Below are positions 24,758 through 32,825 of a stretch of 39,042 nt of DNA, in pieces. The notes under the pieces are model-generated. The model was given only the letters and a program-made list of their open reading frames with translations, was not told where the DNA came from and did not search any database. Numbering within the stretch: the first letter of the stretch is position 1; each line of letters begins with the position of its first letter. A program made the translations under genes and the position numbers. Location of the stretch: IMG/VR virus record IMGVR_UViG_3300047409_000156, positions 1 to 39,042 of that record; one strand, 5' to 3'. Source of the DNA: a virus.

Positions 24758-24766
24758 TTATCCACA
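24758..24766 (+). promoter_or_regulatory. Perfect DnaA box
   Basis: TTATCCACA is identical to the consensus of the bacterial initiator DnaA. It lies in the longest A/T-richer gap of the structural half of the genome, between the minus-strand operon promoter and the tail terminator gene. I did not find a cluster of further boxes here, so a regulatory role is as likely as an origin role. Confidence 0.6.
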
Positions 24767-24785
24767 ATCTTTCGGAGCTCTGGCA

Positions 24786-25424
24786 ATGAGCCAGTGGCCC
24801 GTCTGGCAGCCCGTCTGGCTCCCGAACACGGACTACACCGTGACGGCGGTGGTCATCCCCGAGACGTTCGCCGGCAATACGTGGCGCTGTACGCAGGGCG
24901 GAACGTCGGGCAACAGCGATCCCTTCGCGGGCGTCAACCCCGGCGTCACGCAGACTGTGACGGACGGCTCCGTGACGTGGGAACTCGGCACGGGCTTCCG
25001 CCAGGCATTGCAGGCGGGGATGCTGTCCATCATGCAGACCTTCGCCGCAGCCAACCCGACCATCATCCGCGCCGTCCGCCACACCCGCCCGCGCTCGCTG
25101 ACGACGGTCGAGCTGCCGGTGTTCTGGGTCGGCGGGTTCAACGAGACCATCGAGACGTCGGTGGGCGTCCGGACGCGGATCATGGACGGCTTCTCCTGCT
25201 TCGTCGCGGACCGCATGGGTGAGCCGATGGAGTCCGACGACCGCATCAACTTCGTGGTGGACGCGTTGACAGACGTGTTCACCGCGAACTACCACGCCGC
25301 CTCCGGGTTCTCGTTGTTGACGCACACTGCCACCATCGACACGGAGTTCGACGAGGGCGGCACGATCTTCGTCGCCGTGGAGTTCCAGTTCTCCGTTTCC
25401 AAGCTCGCGGAGGGGCGCATCTGA
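24786..25424 (+). CDS. Tail terminator-like protein with carbohydrate-binding-like N-terminus
   Basis: A 212-residue protein from ATG 24786, with GGAG ten bases upstream. Residues about 8-70 (WLPNTDYTVTAVVIPETFAG, NTWRCTQGGTSGNSDPF, then DGSVTWEL) look like the small carbohydrate-binding-like repeats found in phage fibres and glycan hydrolases. The rest (ALTDVFTANYHAASGFSLLT, then FVAVEFQFSVSKL) has the alternating pattern of a tail terminator or tail completion protein, and the position before the tail tube gene fits that. The fusion is unusual. Confidence 0.62.
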   Translation: MSQWPVWQPVWLPNTDYTVTAVVIPETFAGNTWRCTQGGTSGNSDPFAGVNPGVTQTVTDGSVTWELGTGFRQALQAGMLSIMQTFAAANPTIIRAVRHTRPRSLTTVELPVFWVGGFNETIETSVGVRTRIMDGFSCFVADRMGEPMESDDRINFVVDALTDVFTANYHAASGFSLLTHTATIDTEFDEGGTIFVAVEFQFSVSKLAEGRI

Positions 25425-25487
25425 GAGGAGCCCAACTCCCGCCGGTCCTGCGCGAGAGCGAGTGAGCGCAGAGCAGACCGTCACCCG

Positions 25488-25499
25488 ACTCGCAGGGAG
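25488..25499 (+). promoter_or_regulatory. Shared 12-base leader ACTCGCAGGGAG of the tail tube gene
   Basis: The second exact copy of the leader before the capsid gene, here five bases from the ATG. It lies in an 80-bp leader, one of the longest in the structural region. The shared element probably gives both abundant virion proteins strong translation. Confidence 0.6.
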
Positions 25500-25504
25500 A
25501 CAAG

Positions 25505-26527
25505 ATGCCGCTCACGCCGCTTCCAGGTTCCGCAAGGCTCCGGGCCTTCCAACTCGGGAAAGAGAGCACGTTCAAGACGCAGGTTCCCGCGACACGACGT
25601 TACCCGTGGGACGCCGCGCCAACAGTCGATCCGCACTGGACGACACCCACTGCCGACACGGGCACGCTCGACGACGCGCTCGCTCCGTATCGGACCGGCC
25701 TCGACCTGACGATCCAGACGACCGGCCAGCTCGCCGCGAACGACGCCCCGACGTGGATCTCCGCCGGTGTCATGGGCGGCCTCTCGTTCACCGGCGGTGG
25801 CACCGCCAAGACGCTGACCGCCTCACCCGCCTCCACGTCGCAGGACGTGTTCGACACCTACACCGCGGAATGGTTCGACGACGCCACGGCCGATGCGTGG
25901 GCGGGCACGGGCTTCCTCATCGACAAGGTGCTGCTGGACTACCCGCAGGACCAGGGGCCGATCTACGCCACGCTCGACTGGCGCGGCGCGGCGGCGGTCT
26001 ACCCCTCCACTCCCACGGGTGCCTTGACCGTGGACGTGGCACCCACGTACCTCTTCGCGGCGGACACCGAGTTCTACGTCAACGACACGTCGGGCGCGAT
26101 CGAGACGACGAAGCTCACGGACATCGCCTACTCCGCGCAGTTGACCATCGAGAACAGCATCGACCCCAAGCGCATCATCAACGGCTCAAACACCCGCTTC
26201 CAGATCCAGAACTACTCGCGCGGCAAGCGCACCGTGACCTTCTCAATGGTCGGCGCGAAGCAGACGGCATGGATCGCGGAAGCCGTGAAGTGGATCGGCG
26301 TCAACCCGACCGAGCGGTTCTGGGGCATCAAGACGACCTCGCCGGTACTGGCCGAGGCCGGCGTGAACTACTCGCTGGACATTCGATTGCCCGGCTACTG
26401 GAAGACCCGCAGCGAGCAGACGATCAACCAGAACACGGCGTTCCAGTTGACCGGCACGAACGTCTACGACGCGGGGCTGGGCTACCCGTTCCACGTCGTT
26501 TCCGTTTCGACAAGGACGACGCTGTGA
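25505..26527 (+). CDS. Major tail tube protein
   Basis: A 340-residue protein. The start PLTPLPGSARLRAFQLGKES, the repeated beta-type pattern and TDIAYSAQLTIENSIDPKRI, followed by YSRGKRTVTFSMVGAK, fit long-tailed phage tube proteins. It precedes the frameshifted chaperone pair and the tape measure gene, which is the conserved order. It polymerises into hexameric rings. A strong ribosome binding site indicates high expression. Confidence 0.85.
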   Translation: MPLTPLPGSARLRAFQLGKESTFKTQVPATRRYPWDAAPTVDPHWTTPTADTGTLDDALAPYRTGLDLTIQTTGQLAANDAPTWISAGVMGGLSFTGGGTAKTLTASPASTSQDVFDTYTAEWFDDATADAWAGTGFLIDKVLLDYPQDQGPIYATLDWRGAAAVYPSTPTGALTVDVAPTYLFAADTEFYVNDTSGAIETTKLTDIAYSAQLTIENSIDPKRIINGSNTRFQIQNYSRGKRTVTFSMVGAKQTAWIAEAVKWIGVNPTERFWGIKTTSPVLAEAGVNYSLDIRLPGYWKTRSEQTINQNTAFQLTGTNVYDAGLGYPFHVVSVSTRTTL

Positions 26528-27033
26528 CCCCCGTCGACGTGACGATCCGCCCGAACGACTGCCCATGTCCGGGCACGCCGCACACCGAGGAGCACGTGTA
26601 CCTCGAGGGAGAGGCCAGCATTCCCTTGTGCATCTACGCCTACAAGATGCTCTCCAATACCGAGGCAACGTGGCAGGCCAAGGAGACTGCCATGCTCGAC
26701 GCCTATATCCCCCGCGCAATCACCGCGTGGACGTTCACGGGTCCGTTGGGGCCAGATGGCGAACCGGGCGATCTCGTCCCGATCACGAGGGCGAACGCCG
26801 AGCGGTTGATCCCGTGGGACCAAGGCGGCTATGAGGTGCTGGAGCAGGCCAATCATCTCTACAGCGATCGGGTTCTCGCCCCTTTTTTTCGGAGTCTGGG
26901 GATGACATCTCCCCAGACATCCAGGGCATTGCCGACTGGGCCGAAGGACGGGTCGATATCAGCGACCCCGCCTTCTGGCTCACGGCCCCGCGGGCAGTCG
27001 AGGCCATCCTCGCCCACGAGTTCGGCTGGGTAG
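26524..27033 (+). CDS. Tail assembly chaperone (G-type, frame 0)
   Basis: A 169-residue product if no frameshift occurs, from GTG 26524 in a GTGA overlap. The first 120 residues are well-composed (VDVTIRPNDCPCPGTPHTEE, then a helical region). After the slippery site at 26883-26889 the frame-0 end is Ser/Pro/Arg-rich and looks non-functional as a domain. In lambda-like phages this G protein acts with the G-T fusion to assemble tape measure and tail tube. Confidence 0.82.
   Translation: MTPVDVTIRPNDCPCPGTPHTEEHVYLEGEASIPLCIYAYKMLSNTEATWQAKETAMLDAYIPRAITAWTFTGPLGPDGEPGDLVPITRANAERLIPWDQGGYEVLEQANHLYSDRVLAPFFRSLGMTSPQTSRALPTGPKDGSISATPPSGSRPRGQSRPSSPTSSAG
26883..26918 (+). promoter_or_regulatory. 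Programmed -1 frameshift signal: T7 slippery site plus hairpin
   Basis: The slippery heptamer T-TTT-TTT (26883-26889) is in frame 0 phase as required for tandem slippage. Four bases later GTCTGGGGA (26894-26902) pairs perfectly with TCCCCAGAC (26910-26918), giving a 9-bp stem with a 7-base loop. Both elements are classic stimulators of -1 frameshifting between tail chaperone genes. Confidence 0.9.
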
Positions 27034-27206
27034 AAGTGCGCGGCCCCGGCCCGATCACGTGGGACGAGGCACGGCTCACCCTGCAGCTTCTCGTCGAGGA
27101 GCGGATCGGTGCGCCGATGCGCCAGCACGCCCGGAGGATGCGGGCGCAGGAGGACGCTGCGTTCGCGGGGTTGATCGAGTCATCCAGCACTGAGCGGCTG
27201 AGCTGA
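26889..27206 (+). CDS. -1 frameshift extension making the G-T tail chaperone fusion
   Basis: In the -1 frame relative to the G gene, bases 26889-27206 encode 105 well-structured residues (SESGDDISPDIQGIADWAEG, RVDISDPAFWLTAPRAVEAI, then LTLQLLVEERIGAPMRQHA). The joined product has 227 residues, 122 of them from frame 0. The extension lacks a plausible start of its own, and its TGA overlaps the tape measure ATG. This matches the lambda G/G-T arrangement. Confidence 0.88.
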   Translation, partial: SESGDDISPDIQGIADWAEGRVDISDPAFWLTAPRAVEAILAHEFGWVEVRGPGPITWDEARLTLQLLVEERIGAPMRQHARRMRAQEDAAFAGLIESSSTERLS

Positions 27207-29560
27207 TGGCTGGACTCGCGGAGACCGCCAAGCTACTGGTTTCGCTTGATCTCATCGACAACATGTCGGCGGGGATCGCGTCGGCAGAAAGTCGCCTTGC
27301 CAGCCTCGAGGGTCAGGCAGCGACTACCAATAGCCGGCTTGCCGGACTCGGATCTACGATCAAGTCGGCAGCGGTTGGCTTCGTTGCGTTCGCTGCTGCT
27401 GCGGGCGTGGCCGACATCCTGTCGGGCGCGGCACAAGCGGCGCTCGAAGACGAAGCGTCGGTCGCGCTCCTGACGCAATCCCTGACTGCCAACGTGCGGG
27501 CATGGGATGGCAACCGCGATGCCATCGAGGCGGTCATCAAGTCGCGGGAACGGCTCGGCGTCACGGACGAAACGCAACGCGATGCGATCGCGCGACTGGC
27601 GGCGGCAACCCATGACATCAACGATGCCCTAGACGCCGAGGCCATCGCGCTCGACCTCGCGGCGTTCAAGCACATTGACCTTGCGACCGCGACGGACGAT
27701 TTGGTCCGGGTCGAGGCCGGACGATATCGCGCGCTGGCAGCGCTCGGTATCGTCATCAAGGCCGGCGCTACGCAGGAAGAAGCCCTCGCGGCGGTCCACA
27801 AGGTCACGGCCGGCGCGGCAGAGGAGCTTGCGAACACCGAGGGCGGCAAGCTCAAGGCTTCCCAGGTTGCCATCAACGAGGCGATGGAGAAGTTGGGCAG
27901 CTCGCTCCTGCCCGCGCTCGCAACCGGGATGCAGGGCATCTCGGCCGTCGTCGGTGGCGTGGCCGATGTCTTCGGCGGTTTCGCGGACATCCTCGGCGGC
28001 GTCGGAGACAAGATCGGCACAACGGTTGGCGATCTCGAAAAGCTCAACGATGTCAACAACCGCGAGGCCGAGGCCACCATCGCCTACAACCTCGCCCTGA
28101 CAGAGCTCCAGAGTCAGTTCGCGAACGGTCTCATCACGCAGGACCAGTATCTCGCCAAGGGCGCGCAGCTTGAAGCCTCGTTCCAAGCACAGATCGAAAC
28201 CAGCGCGGGGTTCACCAAGGCCACGGAGGAGTCCGGCACCGCCCTGGACAACCTCGCCGGACGTGCCCAGTACGCCGCGCTGGCAGCAGACAAGACTTCG
28301 ACCTCGCTGGGCGATCTGTCCTCGATCGCCGGCAACCTCGAACTCGGCGGGCTGGCGACCGATCTGCAGAACACAGGGTCAGGGCTGGATCAGGTCGGCA
28401 TCAACGCCATCGCCGCTGCCAATGGCCTCGACATCACGCACACGGAAGTCAGCAATCTCCTCGGTCCGGTGTCTCAACTTACGAGCGAGACCGGCGCACT
28501 TGTGACAGCCCTCGCCGGTCTCCCCGGTGGGCTCGGAGCTGGTGCGCTGGGTATCGATCAGACGGGCGGTAACGTAGGCGCTCCGGGCAATCAACCGACC
28601 GACACCGGCACGCTTCCCAAGAGCAATCAGAACCAGGTCGACGCCAAAAATCGACAGACGGCCCTTGATACCGCCGCTCGCAAAGCCCAACAGGATGCAC
28701 TGCAGCGCCAGCGCGACCTGACCGCGGCCATCACCGACACCTACCGCACGGCGAAGTCCCTCGAGGATGACTACTTCGCACGCTGGCACGCCAACGCCCT
28801 GAAGAAGATCCAGGACGTACTGACGCTCGCGCAGAAGCAACACGACGCGGCGATCCAGGCCATCAACGACACCTTGCAGACCCAGCTCGCGAACAACGCG
28901 AAGCCCGTCACGGCGGCGCAGGGAGCGCTGGCGAATGTCCAGAACCAGCAGCAGCTCCGCAACCTCGCAGAAGCCGCAGACGCCGCGTATACCGCCCTCC
29001 AGCGCAATACCGATCCGACGCAGGCCGACGCGTTGCAGAAGGCACTACGGGACGCCCGCGAGGCGTTGGCGAACTTCAAGGCGCAGCTCAACATCAACGA
29101 CCTCCAGGCGCAGCAGGCAGTCGCGGATGCCAAGGCGCGCAACGACGCGAAGGCTGCTACCGATGCCGCAGATGCCACGCTGGCGGCGGCCGAGACGAAG
29201 GCCAAGAACGACACGCTGCGCGAGAACCAGCGCTACGCCGCGCAGCAGAAGCGCTTCAACGATGACCTGGACAAGGTGCTGAAGGAGACCATCAAGAAGC
29301 ACCAGTCCATGAACACGGCCCTGCAGAACCTCATCAACCTGATCGCCCACTACGCCGGGACTTCGGCAGGTATTCCCAAGAGCAAGCAGGGCCTCGAGGT
29401 GCCCCACGAGAGCCAGTCCATCAACATCACGGTGAACGTCCCGCCGATCACCATCGGGGCGCGGGCTGTCACCTCGGCCCTTTCGACGCAGGCCAGCCCG
29501 TCGCAGAGTCCGTACGTGCGGAGTGGGCAGGTGCGCCCGAAGTTCTCTCCGGGCAACTAG
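27206..29560 (+). CDS. Tape measure protein
   Basis: A 784-residue protein directly after the frameshifted chaperones. It has hydrophobic stretches near residues 50-80 and 235-270 (AVVGGVADVFGGFADILGG), then long helical Ala/Gln/Asp-rich coiled coil from about 480 to 715. This is the normal layout of tape measure proteins, which set tail length. At roughly 0.15 nm per residue the tail would be about 115-120 nm long. It may also help DNA entry through the membrane. Confidence 0.92.
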   Translation: MAGLAETAKLLVSLDLIDNMSAGIASAESRLASLEGQAATTNSRLAGLGSTIKSAAVGFVAFAAAAGVADILSGAAQAALEDEASVALLTQSLTANVRAWDGNRDAIEAVIKSRERLGVTDETQRDAIARLAAATHDINDALDAEAIALDLAAFKHIDLATATDDLVRVEAGRYRALAALGIVIKAGATQEEALAAVHKVTAGAAEELANTEGGKLKASQVAINEAMEKLGSSLLPALATGMQGISAVVGGVADVFGGFADILGGVGDKIGTTVGDLEKLNDVNNREAEATIAYNLALTELQSQFANGLITQDQYLAKGAQLEASFQAQIETSAGFTKATEESGTALDNLAGRAQYAALAADKTSTSLGDLSSIAGNLELGGLATDLQNTGSGLDQVGINAIAAANGLDITHTEVSNLLGPVSQLTSETGALVTALAGLPGGLGAGALGIDQTGGNVGAPGNQPTDTGTLPKSNQNQVDAKNRQTALDTAARKAQQDALQRQRDLTAAITDTYRTAKSLEDDYFARWHANALKKIQDVLTLAQKQHDAAIQAINDTLQTQLANNAKPVTAAQGALANVQNQQQLRNLAEAADAAYTALQRNTDPTQADALQKALRDAREALANFKAQLNINDLQAQQAVADAKARNDAKAATDAADATLAAAETKAKNDTLRENQRYAAQQKRFNDDLDKVLKETIKKHQSMNTALQNLINLIAHYAGTSAGIPKSKQGLEVPHESQSINITVNVPPITIGARAVTSALSTQASPSQSPYVRSGQVRPKFSPGN

Positions 29561-31111
29561 ATGCGCATCTACCGCAACGGAAACCTCGCCTACGACGATA
29601 CGACCGGCGATGACTTCGATGACGGGCAACTCAGCGGGATCTCGCTCGGCATGGTCGCTCTTGACGCGGAGATCGGCCAGGGATCGTTGCCCGTCCCCGG
29701 CGATCCGGGCTGGGTGGCGGGTGACCGCATCACGATCTACGAGCAGGGAACGCTGGACTCGGACTCCGGTGTCACCTCTGGAGGAGTGGACGTGGTGTCT
29801 GGGGGCGTCACAGTCGTCTCCGGTACGAGCAGCGGGCCGACCAGCGACTACCTCATCTATACGGGTTTCGTCGGACCCCATACCCGTATTCGCAACCCGC
29901 AATCGCCACTTGAGATGACGAGCATCTACCAGCTCTCGGACATGAACCGCCAACTCATTGGGCGCAGAGTGGTCAACTACTACGTCACCGACTCAGGGAC
30001 GGCAGCGCACCCTCTCGTCACGGCGGGCGGGCTGGTCTCCGAGTTCCTCGGCACGTACATGGCCGACGTGGACCTCGATACGGGCTTCTCCTTCGGCAAC
30101 GCCACCGAGATGCTCGCCGCGACGTACAACAGCGACGGCATGATGGACATTCTTTCAACGCTCGTCCTCTACACCGGCTGGACGGTGTTCATGTGTCCGA
30201 CGAACACGGAGAACCTCTTCGAGTTTCACTTCCACGGACTGACATCCGGTCGCCTCTCAGGGCTGACCATCGACGACACGCCGGGTGCAGCAGATGGAGT
30301 GACGGTCTTCGCCCCGCGCGATCCCGAGTTCCGCGGCGATCCAGGCAACCTGATGAACACCGTCGAGGCGAACAACGGCCTCATCACGGTCTCGGGTGAC
30401 AACGCCAGTTCGCAGGCGATCTACAACGCGGGCGGCCTCAAGTGGGAGGCCATCATGAACTACGGCGTTGACCAGGACTCCCTCGAGACCTATGTGAACA
30501 ACCTGCTGAACTCGGCGTTCGAGCAGCAGACCTACGCCTGCACCATCGGCCCACTCAACGGCTCGCAGATCGTGGAACTCCGACCCGGCAGTCTCATCAC
30601 CACGACCTCGCAGGTGTTCGACCTCGCCGCACACGATGAGCGCATCGCGCGCATCACGCTCACCCCTTCGCAGGGCGGGACCGTCGCGCCGGGACTCTGG
30701 GACGCGCACCTCGAGCTTGCCTCGCCAACCAGACTTCCCGCGCAGTCGGCGGACCTCGGCGGACAGGGCGGGTATGCAGGAGCATTGACCGACCCGTTCA
30801 ACCTCATCGACCACTACCGCCCCGTCTCGGGTGCGATCTTCATCTCCTCGGACATCCCGGTCGGAGCGACCTACCGCATCGTCTACCAGATGGTGAGCAA
30901 GGCGAACGATGCGCTGACCATCCCCGGCGACACGGCGTTCTTCACCCTCGAGATGTGGGCGGACGTGGACGAGACGGTTCCGGGCGATGGCTGGTCCATC
31001 GTCACTCCGACCGGAGGAGATGTGTCCGACACCGCGGGCCAGGTCTACGTCGACCTCACCCATGACACGGCGGGCACGTCCGTCGTGGTGAACGTGATCG
31101 CGTCCCGATGA
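29561..31111 (+). CDS. Minor tail protein, tail hub / distal tail type
   Basis: A 516-residue protein following the tape measure, ATG one base after the previous stop. It begins with a beta-rich part (ISLGMVALDAEIGQGSLPVP and GDRITIYEQGT), continues with segments such as RIRNPQSPLEMTSIYQLSDM typical of a hub domain, and ends with a beta-sandwich-like domain. Position and length fit the protein that closes the tail tip. No enzymatic motif was found. Confidence 0.72.
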   Translation: MRIYRNGNLAYDDTTGDDFDDGQLSGISLGMVALDAEIGQGSLPVPGDPGWVAGDRITIYEQGTLDSDSGVTSGGVDVVSGGVTVVSGTSSGPTSDYLIYTGFVGPHTRIRNPQSPLEMTSIYQLSDMNRQLIGRRVVNYYVTDSGTAAHPLVTAGGLVSEFLGTYMADVDLDTGFSFGNATEMLAATYNSDGMMDILSTLVLYTGWTVFMCPTNTENLFEFHFHGLTSGRLSGLTIDDTPGAADGVTVFAPRDPEFRGDPGNLMNTVEANNGLITVSGDNASSQAIYNAGGLKWEAIMNYGVDQDSLETYVNNLLNSAFEQQTYACTIGPLNGSQIVELRPGSLITTTSQVFDLAAHDERIARITLTPSQGGTVAPGLWDAHLELASPTRLPAQSADLGGQGGYAGALTDPFNLIDHYRPVSGAIFISSDIPVGATYRIVYQMVSKANDALTIPGDTAFFTLEMWADVDETVPGDGWSIVTPTGGDVSDTAGQVYVDLTHDTAGTSVVVNVIASR

Positions 31112-31641
31112 GCGGCGAGACCGGCACGTTCAAGATGTACGTGGGCGCGGGTAACTCCGCGACGTGGCGGGGCCTCTCACTCAGTCAGACCACCGCCCAG
31201 TCCGTTCTCGCGGGGGCGAGTGACGCGATTGCGTGGGACGTGGTGTTTGCGGAGACGGACGGCATCAGGTCAACGGGGACGCATGGTCCCTACGGCTCGG
31301 GGATCACCGTGCCAGTTGGGGCCGCGGGCGTGGTTCCGAGTGGCATGGCCGGCCTCTGGCGGGTCGGCGGCAACATGGACGTGTACCCAGCGGCCAGCGG
31401 CGGTGTCGTCGCTGCCTTCGGGATCATCGTCAACGACTTCTCTCCCTTCTGGGAAGATGACCTCTCGGCCTTCGACTTCGGCATTCCAGGCGACTTCAAC
31501 CTCACCATCTCGCCCATCGTCTACCCACTCTCCGAAGGCGATGTGGTCTGGTGCAACTTCCTGAACAATCTCGACGGCAGCGCCAACGTCGGCGGAACCG
31601 ACTCGACCTTCCTCATGGAATATCTCGGCCCCGTGCCGTGA
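31108..31641 (+). CDS. Small beta-sandwich tail protein, C1q/TNF-like appearance
   Basis: A 177-residue protein in an ATGA overlap. It is rich in Gly, Ser, Val and Asp, with alternating strands (GLWRVGGNMDVYPAASGGVV, then FGIIVNDFSPFW) resembling the trimeric jelly-roll heads seen in phage baseplate and receptor-binding proteins. It lies between the hub and a collagen-like fibre. It may be an upper baseplate or receptor-binding component. The family is not certain. Confidence 0.55.
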   Translation: MSGETGTFKMYVGAGNSATWRGLSLSQTTAQSVLAGASDAIAWDVVFAETDGIRSTGTHGPYGSGITVPVGAAGVVPSGMAGLWRVGGNMDVYPAASGGVVAAFGIIVNDFSPFWEDDLSAFDFGIPGDFNLTISPIVYPLSEGDVVWCNFLNNLDGSANVGGTDSTFLMEYLGPVP

Positions 31642-31654
31642 ACAGGAGCACCCG

Positions 31655-32563
31655 ATGACGCGCGAGATCAGCAGCATCTTCAGCATCGGCCTCTTCGCGT
31701 CTCGGCCGGCGTCTGGCACGTCCACGGGCGACCACTACTTCGCCACAGATGTGGGGATCAACTATCGATGGTCCGGGGCGGCATGGGTTCCCGAACCGCC
31801 TCTTGACTCGTCCCTGTCCATCTCCGACATCACGACGAACAACTCCACGACGGGCCATCACGGCTTCCTCCCGAAGCTCTCCGGGACCGGCGTGCAGTTC
31901 CTCAACGGCCTCGGCCAGTGGGTGACGGGTTCGGGTGGCGGAACGACTGGCGCGGCAGGATCGACCGGAGCCACAGGGCCTGCCGGCGTCACGGGCCCCA
32001 CAGGCGTCACAGGAGCCACGGGGACGGGTCAGACGGGCGCAACCGGCACTGCGGGCAGCAACGGCACGACCGGCGTCACAGGGGCCACAGGAGAGGTCGG
32101 CGCGACGGGGCCCGGAGTGGGCAGTACGGGCGTAACCGGAGCAACCGGTGCGACAGGCTTCTCGCCGAGCTTCCAGGTCGCGCAGCTCGCGGCGGCCGTA
32201 CCCATCAATACCGGCCCCGGCAACTTCATGACCGGCCCGTCCATCGTCCTCGGCGCGACCGGCGACTACATCTTCGGGGGCACCGTCACCGTCAACCAGT
32301 CCACCGGCAACTCGAACGCCTATACCGCGAAGCTCTGGAACGGCACCACCGTCCTCGCCTCGACCGAACAGGGCATCCCGCTCGGCGCTGCCCTCACCCG
32401 TCCGATGACGCTGTCGCTCCATGGCGCGGCGAGCGGCGTCTCGGGGACGTGGTACATCAGCGTGGCCGGAAACGGCGGGCCGACTGGATCGATCCTCGCC
32501 ACCGTTCCCGACAGCGGGCCTTCGGGTACCGCCTCGACGTTGACGGCACTGCGCGTGGGGTAG
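31655..32563 (+). CDS. Collagen-like tail fibre 3
   Basis: A 302-residue protein with AGGAG nine bases upstream. The N-terminal motif GLFASRPASGTSTGDHYFAT, ending in YRWSGAAWV, is common at the attachment end of phage fibres. Residues about 95-170 are collagen-like Gly-X-Thr/Ala triplets ([19 protein letters not shown]). The last 130 residues form a beta-rich head (FGGTVTVNQSTGNSNAYTAK). It is the third Gly-X-Thr fibre of this genome, this one at the normal place after the tail tip genes. Confidence 0.82.
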   Translation: MTREISSIFSIGLFASRPASGTSTGDHYFATDVGINYRWSGAAWVPEPPLDSSLSISDITTNNSTTGHHGFLPKLSGTGVQFLNGLGQWVTGSGGGTTGAAGSTGATGPAGVTGPTGVTGATGTGQTGATGTAGSNGTTGVTGATGEVGATGPGVGSTGVTGATGATGFSPSFQVAQLAAAVPINTGPGNFMTGPSIVLGATGDYIFGGTVTVNQSTGNSNAYTAKLWNGTTVLASTEQGIPLGAALTRPMTLSLHGAASGVSGTWYISVAGNGGPTGSILATVPDSGPSGTASTLTALRVG

Positions 32564-32567
32564 CCTC

Positions 32568-32597
32568 TTGACAATGGTGCGTACCACTGCGTACCAT
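32568..32597 (+). promoter_or_regulatory. Promoter with tandem operator-like repeats for the HTH gene
   Basis: TTGACA (32568-32573) and TACCAT (32592-32597) are separated by 18 bp. Within them TGCGTACCA occurs twice (32578-32586 and 32588-32596), a direct repeat with 10-bp spacing, one helix turn. ATGGT (32574-32578) and ACCAT (32593-32597) are also inverted. A repressor bound to this site would block the promoter. The -10 ends six bases before the ATG at 32604, so the transcript is probably leaderless. Confidence 0.7.
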
Positions 32598-32603
32598 GCT
32601 GCC

Positions 32604-32825
32604 ATGACACGAACCCAAGTCCCGTGGCTCGCACTGCGGCAGGCGTCAGGACTCTCTCAGCGCGAGGTTGAGCGGCGCGCCGGCTGGACGAAGCACGGCC
32701 GTCTGTCATGGATCGAACGCGGCGTCGTGGCATCGCCGGAAGAGGAAGCCGACCTTCGACGCGTCTTCGGGGAAATCCTGCTCAACCAGGCACCGGGCGA
32801 ACTCACAGAGGCGTTCGGAAAGTAG
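32604..32825 (+). CDS. Small XRE-type helix-turn-helix repressor-like protein
   Basis: A 73-residue protein. Residues about 8-40 (WLALRQASGLSQREVERRAG, then WTKHGRLSWIERG) are a Cro/cI-type helix-turn-helix domain, with no C-terminal oligomerisation or protease domain. ATG 32604 was chosen over an upstream in-frame start at 32574 because the promoter -10 ends at 32597 and repeated operator-like sites precede it. It is first in the early region and could autoregulate. It is the best candidate for a phage regulator here. Confidence 0.78.
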   Translation: MTRTQVPWLALRQASGLSQREVERRAGWTKHGRLSWIERGVVASPEEEADLRRVFGEILLNQAPGELTEAFGK

